From contig JAFGPL010000076.1 of NCBI GenBank assembly GCA_016936215.1, positions 1 to 40,905 on the forward strand: a stretch of 40,905 nucleotides of DNA, in the 5' to 3' direction. Below, piece by piece: positions 22,475-31,233 of the stretch. This stretch comes from Bacteroidales bacterium (GTDB taxonomy: Bacteria; Bacteroidota; Bacteroidia; Bacteroidales; UBA10428). The notes below the pieces were generated by a model. It was not told the origin of the DNA. It did not search any database and was given only the letters and a program-made list of their open reading frames with translations. The translations under genes were made by a program, and so were the position numbers. Position 1 is the stretch's first letter; every line of letters starts with the position of its first letter.

Positions 22475-22891
22475 TTGAAAAGGATTATTGCACTTGATTA
22501 TGGTAATAAAAGAGTAGGCGTAGCTGTTACAGATCCGCTGCAACTTTTTGCATCGCCGCTGCAAACCGTTGCCACAAGTGAAATATTTACCTTCCTCAAT
22601 GACTATTTCGGAAAAGAACCGGTAGATGTAATTGTCATCGGTTATCCAAAAAAAATGAACAACCAGCCCTCTGAAAGCGTTATATACATTAATCCTTTTA
22701 TAAAAAAACTTGAAAAAACTTATCCCGCAAAGAAAATTATATTGACAGATGAACGTTTTTCTTCAAAAATTGCATTTCAGACAATGATTGATGGAGGTTT
22801 AAAGAAAAAACAGCGCCAGGACAAGGCGATGGTAGACAAAATTAGTGCAGCGATCATCCTGCAATCATACCTTGATGCAACAAACAAATGA
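22475..22891 (+). CDS. ruvX: Putative pre-16S rRNA nuclease / Holliday junction resolvase-like RuvX (YqgF)
   Basis: A 138-residue RNase H-fold nuclease of the YqgF family; in E. coli it matures the 5' end of 16S rRNA and related proteins can cut Holliday junctions. The acidic active-site residues are present: Asp8 in ALDYG, Glu93 in TDERFSS and Asp121 in VDKISAAIIL. The start is TTG: the in-frame codons upstream are AAA and the stop TAA at 22469-22471, so nothing earlier is possible, and the next ATG would remove the first active-site Asp. It is followed 40 bp later by def, and the two probably share a transcript. Confidence 0.92.
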   Translation: MKRIIALDYGNKRVGVAVTDPLQLFASPLQTVATSEIFTFLNDYFGKEPVDVIVIGYPKKMNNQPSESVIYINPFIKKLEKTYPAKKIILTDERFSSKIAFQTMIDGGLKKKQRQDKAMVDKISAAIILQSYLDATNK

Positions 22892-22931
22892 GCAGTAGAT
22901 AAGTTAAATAAATATATTTTGTTACAGAATT

Positions 22932-23489
22932 ATGGTTTATCCTATAGTAGTATATGGTTCTCCGGTGCTTAGAAAAGTAGCAGGTAAAATAGATAAGGAT
23001 TACCCAAACCTTCAGAAGTTTATTGCCGACATGTGGGAAACAATGTATAAGTCTGATGGGGTTGGACTTGCTGCACCGCAGATCGGGAAATCCGTAAGAA
23101 TGTTTGTGATTGACACTGCTGAGCTTGATGAAAAGAATCCCGATCTTCAGAACTTTAAAAAAACATTTATTAACCCCGAAATTATAAACAGGGAGGGCGA
23201 AATAACAACATACAACGAAGGATGTCTTAGTTTGCCAAAAATCCATGAAGATGTGAACAGGGAATCTAAAGTACGCATACAGTATTATGATGAGAACTGG
23301 CAGTTTCACGATGAAGAATACGATGGCGTTAAAGCAAGGGTCATTCAGCACGAATACGACCATCTCCAGGGCATTCTTTTTATTGACCACCTGTCGCCCT
23401 TGAGAAAAAAGCTCTTAAAGGGAAAACTGAACGATATTACCAAAGGTAAAGTGGATGTGGACTATAAAATAAAGGTGCTTAAAAACTAA
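22932..23489 (+). CDS. def: Peptide deformylase
   Basis: Removes the formyl group from the N-terminal methionine of new proteins. All three motifs of the metalloenzyme are present in the 185-residue protein: GVGLAAPQIG (43-52), EGCLSLP with metal ligand Cys98, and QHEYDHLQG with ligands His140 and His144 and the catalytic Glu141. The slightly long loop between motif 1 and motif 2 is common in Bacteroidota. It lies behind ruvX. Confidence 0.97.
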   Translation: MVYPIVVYGSPVLRKVAGKIDKDYPNLQKFIADMWETMYKSDGVGLAAPQIGKSVRMFVIDTAELDEKNPDLQNFKKTFINPEIINREGEITTYNEGCLSLPKIHEDVNRESKVRIQYYDENWQFHDEEYDGVKARVIQHEYDHLQGILFIDHLSPLRKKLLKGKLNDITKGKVDVDYKIKVLKN

Positions 23490-23581
23490 TGGTTATTGGT
23501 GGAATTCATTTCTTTAAGACGATCTGGTTGAGCTATTTAAAAGATTGCTATTAACTCATTTCCCAGTAATTTAAATCACAT

Positions 23582-24052
23582 TTAGCTATCCTTTTTTGGG
23601 TGCACAGCGCTTTGTTTTTCTTCAATTTTCAAACCCAGCAGGTTGGCAAGTAATACAATAAAAGAAGCTACCCCGGAAATGGCAAGTATATATACCAGGA
23701 AAACTCCATAAGGTACAAGAAAATAGAGCACTGCAATAACAAGGGTGACCCATACCCCTGCACACCACGGACATGTTATAATATACCTTACCGTATTTAA
23801 TGCTGAAATACTTTTCTTTGATTTGACAAAATCCCTCAGGAATTTTAGAATTTTTTCGAACACTAGTATGCGGGTCAACCTATATGAAGCAAGTATCAGT
23901 ATGATAATCTCCCTCACCGATATATCCCTTAGATCCAATCCTTTTGATTTCATCATAAAACCTGCAAGAATAAGAAATGCCAGGTATATAAACAGCGAAG
24001 TGAAATTTATTGCATTTTGTTTCGGGTTGTCCATGTTTTTTCCTTTTGGCAT
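23582..24052 (-). CDS. DUF1360 family membrane protein
   Basis: A 156-residue protein with an N-terminal hydrophobic helix (LFIYLAFLILAGFMM), a second near residue 48, and one or two more near residues 100-140. The motif YRLTRILVFEKI and the later TCPWCAGVW (residues about 93-101) are typical of the DUF1360 family, known from spore-forming and other bacteria but of unknown biochemical function. The CxxC pair could bind metal or form a disulfide. A second possible start is Met7. It converges with def and diverges from the sugar kinase gene. Confidence 0.7.
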   Translation of the reverse strand: MPKGKNMDNPKQNAINFTSLFIYLAFLILAGFMMKSKGLDLRDISVREIIILILASYRLTRILVFEKILKFLRDFVKSKKSISALNTVRYIITCPWCAGVWVTLVIAVLYFLVPYGVFLVYILAISGVASFIVLLANLLGLKIEEKQSAVHPKKDS

Positions 24053-24144
24053 AAAGATAACTACTATTTTGTTTTTATTAACAAGTATCTCATTAGTTGG
24101 TTTTCAGACTTGGAAATAATATCAGCATTGTTTTAATATTTTAG

Positions 24145-24174
24145 TTGCAGCACAACCACGTTTGTATAATTTTG
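24145..24174 (+). promoter_or_regulatory. Promoter of the sugar kinase gene
   Basis: TTG at 24145-24147 and TAATTTTG at 24167-24174, with 19 bp between, match the Bacteroidota -33/-7 consensus exactly. The predicted start near 24180 leaves a leader of about 80 nt. This is the best-formed promoter in the window. Confidence 0.65.
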
Positions 24175-24262
24175 TAATCAGAAAAGAAGAAAATTTTAGT
24201 TTGAACGATAAACCTTTTATTATTAGTTTTAAACCAGGAAAATAACTTAAAAATAATACCCG

Positions 24263-25363
24263 ATGGCAATATTGAATTTAAAACCGGCTGACAAGTGCAA
24301 ATATGACGAGATTTCTCTAGGAGAAATTATGCTGAGGTTTGACCCGGGCGATGGCAGGATACGTAATGCCCGCGATTTTAAAGTATGGGAAGGCGGTGGG
24401 GAATACAACGTGGCACGCGGCCTGCGAAAATGTTTCAGGTTGCGCACTGCCGTTGTCACAGCATTTGCAGATAACGACATAGGCCGTTTGGTAGAAGATT
24501 TTATCATGCAGGGAGGTGTTGACACCGGTTACATTAAATGGATACCCTATGATGGAATTGGAAGGACTGTGCGCAACGGATTTAATTTTACCGAGCGCGG
24601 ATTTGGCATTCGTGGAGCGCTGGGAGTATCTGACAGGGGCAACACAGCCGCATCACAATTAAAAAAAGGAGATATTGACTGGGAGAAAATCTTTGGGGAA
24701 GACGGTGCAAGATGGTTCCATACCGGGGGTATTTATGCTGCCCTCTCCAAAACCACTCCTGATGTAATTCTCGAAGCCATGAAGGCTGCCAAAAAACATG
24801 GCACTATGATATCTTATGATTTAAACTACCGGCCATCTCTGTGGAAATCAATAGGAGGACAGGAGAAAGCCAGGGAGGTAAACAAAGAGCTGGCAAAATA
24901 CGTGGATGTGATGATCGGTAACGAAGAAGATTTTACCGCATCGCTCGGTTTTGAGGTTGAAGGTGTGGATGAAAACCTCTCGAAACTTGATACCGGAAGT
25001 TTCAGGAAAATGATCAACAAGGCTGTAGCCGCATATCCGAATTTTAAGGTAGTAGCCACAACGCTTCGCACGGTAAAAACAGCTACTGTAAATTCCTGGG
25101 GGGCTATATGCTGGGCAAATGGAGAATTTCACGAGGCTACCCTTCGTGAAGACCTTGAAATATACGACCGTGTGGGTGGCGGCGACAGCTTCGCCTCAGG
25201 ATTGATATACGGTTTCCTGACAACAGACAATGCCAAACAGGCAGTAGAATATGGCGCTGCACACGGTGCACTGGCCATGACCACCCCCGGCGATACATCT
25301 ATGGCTTCGCTCCAGGAAGTAGAGAAACTGATGAAAGGAGGCGGGGCAAGGGTTGTAAGATAA
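24263..25363 (+). CDS. PfkB family sugar kinase, probable 2-dehydro-3-deoxygluconokinase
   Basis: A ribokinase-fold sugar kinase of 366 residues. The family start LGEIMLRFDP, the substrate-binding GGGEYNVARGL near residue 45, and the ATP-site motif DRVGGGDSFASG with the catalytic base Asp308 are all present. The GEIMLRF and GGGEYNVA pattern suggests 2-keto-3-deoxygluconate as substrate, which would place it at the end of uronate (pectin) breakdown; the neighbouring arabinanase and the GH28 pectinase at 34 kb fit this. It is longer than most KDG kinases, so another acidic or keto sugar is possible. The GH43 gene starts 35 bp later, probably in the same operon. Confidence 0.75.
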   Translation: MAILNLKPADKCKYDEISLGEIMLRFDPGDGRIRNARDFKVWEGGGEYNVARGLRKCFRLRTAVVTAFADNDIGRLVEDFIMQGGVDTGYIKWIPYDGIGRTVRNGFNFTERGFGIRGALGVSDRGNTAASQLKKGDIDWEKIFGEDGARWFHTGGIYAALSKTTPDVILEAMKAAKKHGTMISYDLNYRPSLWKSIGGQEKAREVNKELAKYVDVMIGNEEDFTASLGFEVEGVDENLSKLDTGSFRKMINKAVAAYPNFKVVATTLRTVKTATVNSWGAICWANGEFHEATLREDLEIYDRVGGGDSFASGLIYGFLTTDNAKQAVEYGAAHGALAMTTPGDTSMASLQEVEKLMKGGGARVVR

Positions 25364-25398
25364 GCCGTGGATATTGTCTTATCATTCATCTAAATCTG

Positions 25399-26433
25399 AT
25401 GCCTACACTAACAAATAAAGGAAAAAAACTGAATAGCAAAGTCATAAGAATAACACTTCTTTTGATAATGTGGTTCTTGCCTTTCAATGCTTTTGTTTCT
25501 GCACAATCGTATCAAAACAATCTTAAAGGAGACCTGTGGGTGCACGACCCGGTGATGATAAAACAAGACAGTACCTATTATATTTTCCATACCGGGCACG
25601 GCATTTCAATTAAAACTTCAAACGACAGGATCACCTGGAGAAAATCGGGAAATGTATTTTCGAAGGTAAAACTTCCTTCCTGGCATAAAAACGATATTCC
25701 CGAACAGGACGGGCACCTTTGGGCGCCAGATATACACTATCGTAACGGGAAATATCATCTCTATTATTCTGTATCGGCATGGATGAATTTCAATTCAAGT
25801 ATAGGCTATACCGCCAATACAACCCTTGACACCAACAGTGCTGATTATAAATGGATTGACGAAGGCAAAATCATAGACTTCAGGAACGGGGGCCAAGGGG
25901 TAAATGTAATAGACCCCAATGTTTTTGTTGATAACGACGGAAGGGTATGGCTTTTTTACGGTTCCTACAAAGCCGGACTGAGGCTTGTTGAATTAAACCC
26001 CGCAACAGGCAAGCTTCTTAAAGACCCACCGGATATAACCGTTATCACCACTTCACTGGGCGAAGGTGTTTTTGTGATTAAAGCCAATGGCTATTATTAC
26101 ATCTTTGCCTCACGGGGTAAATGCTGTGCCGGGCTCGAAAGTACCTACCAGATAGTGATGGGCAGGTCTGAGAATATAAAAGGCCCCTATCTTAACAAAG
26201 AAGGCAAAAGCTGGGTTGATAACAACTATACGTTGTTTCTTGCAGGCGATTACGATGAACCCGGGCGCGGGCACAATGGTTTTTTTACCGAAAACGACAC
26301 CACTTTTATCGTTTACCATGCCTATACCCGCACTGCAGAGGGGAAACCCCTGCTTAACATCAGACCGGTATATCTTGATGAAAATCTTTGGCCCACGCTG
26401 GATATCACAAATAAAATTCTAAACGAGAAATAA
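25399..26433 (+). CDS. GH43 family arabinan endo-1,5-alpha-L-arabinosidase
   Basis: A five-bladed beta-propeller glycosidase that probably cuts alpha-1,5-arabinan side chains of pectin, exported by a signal peptide (hydrophobic core residues 16-35, ending VSAQ). The three catalytic acids fit the family: Asp50 in VHDP (base), Asp172 in VIDPNVF (pKa modulator) and Glu222 in GEGVFV (acid). HLWAPDIHY and GHNGFF with a later VYHAY are typical of the arabinanase subfamilies, His307 probably helping bind the central cation. 344 residues, single domain, no sorting domain. Activity on xylan or arabinoxylan is less likely. Confidence 0.88.
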   Translation: MPTLTNKGKKLNSKVIRITLLLIMWFLPFNAFVSAQSYQNNLKGDLWVHDPVMIKQDSTYYIFHTGHGISIKTSNDRITWRKSGNVFSKVKLPSWHKNDIPEQDGHLWAPDIHYRNGKYHLYYSVSAWMNFNSSIGYTANTTLDTNSADYKWIDEGKIIDFRNGGQGVNVIDPNVFVDNDGRVWLFYGSYKAGLRLVELNPATGKLLKDPPDITVITTSLGEGVFVIKANGYYYIFASRGKCCAGLESTYQIVMGRSENIKGPYLNKEGKSWVDNNYTLFLAGDYDEPGRGHNGFFTENDTTFIVYHAYTRTAEGKPLLNIRPVYLDENLWPTLDITNKILNEK

Positions 26434-26445
26434 AGCAGAATTCAT

Positions 26446-27192
26446 TCATCCTCCCATCCATATCTTGAATTTACCTGTTTTATCGCGGCTTACGATAATG
26501 TCTTCATTCACCGCAGGATTCAATTCAATCTTCAACCGGCCATTGAAATACGCATGAATCTTTGCAATACTGCTGATGTTGGCAATAACCTTCCGGTTCA
26601 GCCTGAAAAATATCTTCGGATCGAGCAATGGCTCCAGCTGGTCGAGTGAGTAATCCATCGGTAGGGACGACTTACCTTTTGTAACAGCCATCACCATTCC
26701 GTCTTCAAATAAAAAATATGCAATTTCAGAGGCTTGAACATGCTTCAACTGATCGCCGATCTTTACCAGGAAACGGTCTTTATATTTGTTATCAAACTGT
26801 TTTAGCACTGTATAGAGAAATTCAGCAGATAAAGGGCTTTTATGCTTTTTATATTTATCAATTGCTGCCTTTAATTCAATAAAATCTATCGGTTTAACAA
26901 GATAATCAACACTATTAAATTTAAAGGCCTTTATGGCGTACTCATCATAGGCCGTGGTAAAAATTACCGGAGATTCGATATTAACCTGTTCAAACAATTC
27001 AAAAGAGAGGCCATCGGTAAGCCTTATGTCCATTAATATCAGATCGGGTGCAGGATGGTTCCGAAACCACTCAACCCCCTGCCTTACAGATTCCAGTATG
27101 GCCGCTATTTCTATTGATTTGTCATAATGCTGCACTAGTTCAGCGAGGCGTTCGGCATTAAGCCTTTCATCTTCGAATATTACTATTTTCAT
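26446..27192 (-). CDS. LytTR family response regulator
   Basis: A 248-residue transcription regulator. The receiver domain covers about residues 1-120 with acidic EDE at 7-9, the phosphorylated Asp55 in LILMDIRL, TTAYDEYAIKAF and the Lys in VKPIDF. A LytTR DNA-binding domain follows (about 145-240, with FFRLNRKVIANISSI). The frame begins at 27225, but ATG at 27192 gives the usual MKIVIFEDE start. The first 26 bp overlap the end of the histidine kinase gene, so the two are translationally coupled. It is the last gene of the TonB receptor cluster and converges with GH43 with 12 bp between. Confidence 0.93.
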   Translation of the reverse strand: MKIVIFEDERLNAERLAELVQHYDKSIEIAAILESVRQGVEWFRNHPAPDLILMDIRLTDGLSFELFEQVNIESPVIFTTAYDEYAIKAFKFNSVDYLVKPIDFIELKAAIDKYKKHKSPLSAEFLYTVLKQFDNKYKDRFLVKIGDQLKHVQASEIAYFLFEDGMVMAVTKGKSSLPMDYSLDQLEPLLDPKIFFRLNRKVIANISSIAKIHAYFNGRLKIELNPAVNEDIIVSRDKTGKFKIWMGG

Positions 27193-28246
27193 AAATCTCT
27201 TTTCCGATTTTTGGCAAAGAAACAATAAATTTCCCCTCTTCTTCTAAAACCACAACAGAATTAAGGCCAAGCAATTCGTAGCGTTTTTTTATATTTTCCA
27301 GGCCGATTTTCAGCGTTGATTCCATCTGCCTTCTTCTGTTTAAAGTATTTTCTATCAGAAGAAAATCATGGTTCTCAGAGATTGTTATTTCAAGAGGTTC
27401 CTCATCTGAAAAACGGTTGTGCTTGATTGCATTTTCAATAAGCATCTGCAAGGTATTCGGGGGCAGAAAACAGGTAGTGCCTGTACTTTCGTTCAGGCTG
27501 GTATTAAAAGTTATGTGCTCTTCATGGCGTATTTTTATCAGGAAAAAATAAGAATCAAGAAAGGTAAGCTCCTCGCTTAGCGGAACCAGCAATTCATCTC
27601 TTTTGTCGAGTATATACCGGTAAATCTTCGACAATTGATTGATGTATTCTGCAGCCAGGTCAGGATTTTTATAGACCAGAGATGTAAGCACGCTGAGATT
27701 ATTAAAAAAGAAGTGCGGGTCAATCTGGTTTTTCAGCGCCTCGAATTTCGCCTGGAAATTCTCTTTCTGTAACTGCTCAGACATCAAACGCTCCTTTTTC
27801 CAGTGATTGAATACATAAATCTGCCCAATAAACACAAGTACGCCAACATAGGCAATATACATACCCACGTTTGCGTCAAAATCGAAAAAACGGGTCGGAT
27901 GGCCGTAATGGGGCAGATTGAATAGTATCAGATCAAATAGAGAGTAAGACACCGTGAAAAGTACCATTACAAAAACCCCGTAAACAAGGTAAACCATCAT
28001 CAGCAAAGTTACCTGTTTTATGATCTCGTATTTTCTAAGGAAAGTCCTCACAGAATACCTGTAAAGCACATCGCCTGCTTCCCAGACAATAAGGATAAAA
28101 GAAATAAAATAGACCAGGAATAAAACTCCGCGTTGGTCTAAAACAAAAATCCTGTCATTGAATGTCTCATCGAAGATCTTAATAATAAAATGAATCAGAA
28201 TTGCAGCAGCAATACGGGTACTGTATTTTCGGAGTGTTCTGTTCAT
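27167..28246 (-). CDS. LytS-like sensor histidine kinase
   Basis: A membrane kinase of the His_kinase (LytS/YehU) family, 359 residues. Four hydrophobic segments lie within residues 12-30, 41-57, 79-105 and 128-147. The phospho-accepting His178 is in NQIDPHFFFNNLSVL, typical for this family, and the ATP-binding N-box is LQMLIENAIKHN near residue 270. A shortened ATPase domain follows. It overlaps the LytTR regulator gene, its likely partner, and starts 84 bp after the TonB receptor gene. The stimulus is unknown. Confidence 0.92.
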   Translation of the reverse strand: MNRTLRKYSTRIAAAILIHFIIKIFDETFNDRIFVLDQRGVLFLVYFISFILIVWEAGDVLYRYSVRTFLRKYEIIKQVTLLMMVYLVYGVFVMVLFTVSYSLFDLILFNLPHYGHPTRFFDFDANVGMYIAYVGVLVFIGQIYVFNHWKKERLMSEQLQKENFQAKFEALKNQIDPHFFFNNLSVLTSLVYKNPDLAAEYINQLSKIYRYILDKRDELLVPLSEELTFLDSYFFLIKIRHEEHITFNTSLNESTGTTCFLPPNTLQMLIENAIKHNRFSDEEPLEITISENHDFLLIENTLNRRRQMESTLKIGLENIKKRYELLGLNSVVVLEEEGKFIVSLPKIGKEIYENSNIRR

Positions 28247-28330
28247 GGTTGGTTTACATAGTCAGAATTCATTATTTAAAGTTAAGAGAAATAAGGAAAA
28301 GAACACAATAGTCTGCCTGTTGGTTAACTG

Positions 28331-30700
28331 TCAGAACTCAAGTCGGTAGAATATGTTCGGTATCATGCCATACTGGAAAACATCATATATGTCATTGGTT
28401 TTGGGATTATAGACTTTCTGGAAAATGTTTTTGGTATTGAGAACATTCATAATGTCAACTACAACATAATGAAATACTTTTGCCCGGTTAAACCTGAACC
28501 CTAATTTGTAATCAAGCCTGAAATAATCATTCAGTCTGTATTTATAGGCATGATTGTTTTCCAGTACTTCATACCCCTGAATCTTTGATTCGGTAAGGTT
28601 TACCGGAATGTATCTTCTTCCGCCAGCAAAAGTGATTCTTGTATCGGTAAGAAATACAGTCTTTTTGGTGATATTCAGTTCGATACCTCCCAAAGCTGTT
28701 AATGTGTAATTGCTGTTGAAAACCGTATTCCTCTTAATCCCGTCGCTACCTGTATATTTAGATTGAAACAGTGTCGAGGTTACCAGGAAATAGTAGTTTT
28801 TGCTGAAAAATTTTTCGAAAGTTAATTCCAGACCATAGTTTTCACCTGTGCCTTTGTTGATAAGGCTGTCGGCAAACGGCATGGTAAATTCCGCTCCCAC
28901 ATTTGCCATCGAAAACAAAGATGAATGACTCTCCACAGGAATATCGTACAGGTATTGATAATAAACTTCGGACTTAATCCTGAATTCCTTCAAAAAATTA
29001 TGATCATATCCTGCTACGAAATGCAGGCTTTTTGTAAAATCAAGGTTTCTGTTAGTATGAATAAAATTACCCGGGCTGATTTCGGTCTGATAAATATAAA
29101 ACACAAAGGGCTGAACCTGGCTGTGCAGTCCCGTTCCAATGCTTAATACATGATTGTCTTTCAATGTCCATTTAAAACCCAGTCTTGGCTCGATGGCATA
29201 TTTGCTGCTGTAATCAAAGAACTGACCATGAATACCGGAATTCAGCACCATTTTATCGTTGAACTTATGCTGCCATTGTGTATAGGCTTCGTACAAAGTG
29301 GAGTTACCTTGCAAATTGTGCCATACATGGTATCGGTCAATGATCTCGCCAAGATAATTACTGTCGAGATAATTGAATTTTATATGATTTAAACTGATCC
29401 CGCTCTCAAAATTATTTCGGCTGTTTAACCTGTTGTTCATTTTCACAGATAAAATGTACCTAACCTCTGAAGATTTGGTCATACCAATCAGCCTTACCTC
29501 TTTTGGACCCATGATGGTGTCGGATACCACGCTGCTTTCGCTGCCGGTTACTGCAACAGTTGATTTTATCCGGCTGTTGTCCGAAATTCTGATATTGTGC
29601 GATATTCCCAGTACTCCGGTTCTGCAATCGGTATAATGATTCTGGTTTTCAACATCAAGATATTCGTCTTGTTCAAGCTCCTCAGGCTTAAATTTCAGGT
29701 CAATCGTACTTATGCCTCCGATTCCGAAAAGCGTGAATTTTCCTGACCTCGATGAATTTGGAAAATCAACTTTAAAAGTCATATCCTGAAATTTTGGAAT
29801 AGCCGGTAAATCTTTATCATCCACAATTCCCATAGCGTTAATAATTCCTATAGTTGAAAGCCGGTAATTGGCAATGAAGGCACTTTTTTCAATTCCCGGT
29901 AAAGGCCCTTCCAGGCCCAGCTCCAGACCTGTAACACCCACCTGGACCATACTTTCGTATGCTTCATCGTTTCCTCTTTTCAACTTTAAATCGAATACAC
30001 CTGCGAGCGCATTCCCGTATTCGGCAGGAAAAGCGCCTGTCAGGAAATCGGAATTTGACAGGTTGTTGTTATTGAGGATACTTATTCCGCCCCCGGTGGT
30101 GCTGATACTCGAAAAGTGGTTTGGGTTCGGGATATTGATATCTTCAAGTTTCCAGAGCAGGCCAAGGGGTGAATTCCCCCTGATGATGATATCGTTTCGC
30201 TGATCGCTTGCGGCAATTACCCCCGCATAGGCTGTGGCCATTCTTGCCGGGTCTGTCAGCGCACCGGCAAACCTGCCGGTCTCTTCCACAGTGAATGAAC
30301 GGGCGCTGATAGCCGCCATTTTGTTTAGCGGATCTTTCTTCTGACGGGCGGTAACCACTATTTCCTCAAGCTGGCTGACCAGTTCTTCAATACCTATTTC
30401 CAGAACAACCTCCTTTGCAGAAGTAACAACAATGTTAGGTATTGTAACTCCGTTGTATCCCACGCAGCTAATCTGAAGGGTATGGCGCCCGACGGCAATA
30501 TTCTCAAGTTTAAAATTTCCTTCGCCATCTGTAATTGTTCCTATAACAGGATTCGTAGCCGGTAAAAATACATTGGCGCCGATAACGGGTATCTGAGTCT
30601 GCTTATCAAGGATTTTTCCCCTGATTGTCTGGGTTAAATCCTGTGAAAAACCACAAAAGGTATATGCAATAAAAGCGATTATAAATGATAACTTTTTCAT
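28331..30700 (-). CDS. TonB-dependent outer-membrane receptor
   Basis: A 789-residue outer-membrane transporter. A signal peptide (1-19) is followed by a carboxypeptidase-regulatory-like beta-sandwich (about 22-105: IRGKILDKQTQIPVIGANVF, ISCVGYNG), the EEIVVTARQ linker, a plug domain with DIIIRGNSPLGLLW and the ISILNNNNLS region, then a barrel to the C-terminal Phe (IFYRLEF). At this length it is smaller than SusC proteins, and no SusD-like gene is adjacent, so it is not a starch-type glycan importer. It is followed on the same strand by a LytS/LytTR system, which may control it or respond through it. Substrate unknown. Confidence 0.9.
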   Translation of the reverse strand: MKKLSFIIAFIAYTFCGFSQDLTQTIRGKILDKQTQIPVIGANVFLPATNPVIGTITDGEGNFKLENIAVGRHTLQISCVGYNGVTIPNIVVTSAKEVVLEIGIEELVSQLEEIVVTARQKKDPLNKMAAISARSFTVEETGRFAGALTDPARMATAYAGVIAASDQRNDIIIRGNSPLGLLWKLEDINIPNPNHFSSISTTGGGISILNNNNLSNSDFLTGAFPAEYGNALAGVFDLKLKRGNDEAYESMVQVGVTGLELGLEGPLPGIEKSAFIANYRLSTIGIINAMGIVDDKDLPAIPKFQDMTFKVDFPNSSRSGKFTLFGIGGISTIDLKFKPEELEQDEYLDVENQNHYTDCRTGVLGISHNIRISDNSRIKSTVAVTGSESSVVSDTIMGPKEVRLIGMTKSSEVRYILSVKMNNRLNSRNNFESGISLNHIKFNYLDSNYLGEIIDRYHVWHNLQGNSTLYEAYTQWQHKFNDKMVLNSGIHGQFFDYSSKYAIEPRLGFKWTLKDNHVLSIGTGLHSQVQPFVFYIYQTEISPGNFIHTNRNLDFTKSLHFVAGYDHNFLKEFRIKSEVYYQYLYDIPVESHSSLFSMANVGAEFTMPFADSLINKGTGENYGLELTFEKFFSKNYYFLVTSTLFQSKYTGSDGIKRNTVFNSNYTLTALGGIELNITKKTVFLTDTRITFAGGRRYIPVNLTESKIQGYEVLENNHAYKYRLNDYFRLDYKLGFRFNRAKVFHYVVVDIMNVLNTKNIFQKVYNPKTNDIYDVFQYGMIPNIFYRLEF

Positions 30701-31233
30701 GAGAATTGTGAATTATTTTCGGGCAAATGAAGAGCCTTTTTAAAATTCACACAACGATTTGACCATGAAATGCAGATTTGGTATGTTGGAGTTACAGAAT
30801 AAACCGGTGAAATGATAACATTTTGTGTAAAATCTTTTTTATATGTGCGCAAGTTCATGAATTCAAAAAGAAAATGAATATTTTAAAGGTATCATAATTT
30901 TTATTCTTTAATTCTTTGTGATTACTTGGAGTCTTTGAGACTTTGTGGCAATATTATAAATGCCGCTAACCTGTCTGCCGCTTAGCTTTAGAAAGCGGAG
31001 ACACGAAGGCTCAAAGATTTCATTAAGAATGCCTATTCTAAATATCATATTTCATTTTTATTATTGTCCGATCTCACATTAAGCTAAACATCAATTTAAA
31101 GGAACACTGAATTATACCGGAACAGGGTCTTTTTCTTACTTATGACAAATCCCCATATTTTGAGAATTTTTTTTTCAATAGTTTTATAATTATTTTAAAA
31201 AGAATAAAATCTTTAAATATTAAATCATATCCT
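30701..31233. repeat. Intergenic region with imperfect inverted repeat
   Basis: The 533-bp divergent gap between the TonB receptor and pepF holds a repeat-like block: TCTTTGAGACTTTGTGGC (30932-30949) is matched 15 of 18 in inverted orientation at 31000-31017. Between them is a smaller hairpin, CCGCTT (30978-30983) / AAGCGG (30993-30998). No gene and no exact promoter match was found; the bases just before pepF are extremely AT-rich. Confidence 0.5.

Noticed and set aside
28331-30700. SusC-type glycan importer
   Set aside because: The receptor is about 200 residues too short for SusC and has no SusD-like neighbour.
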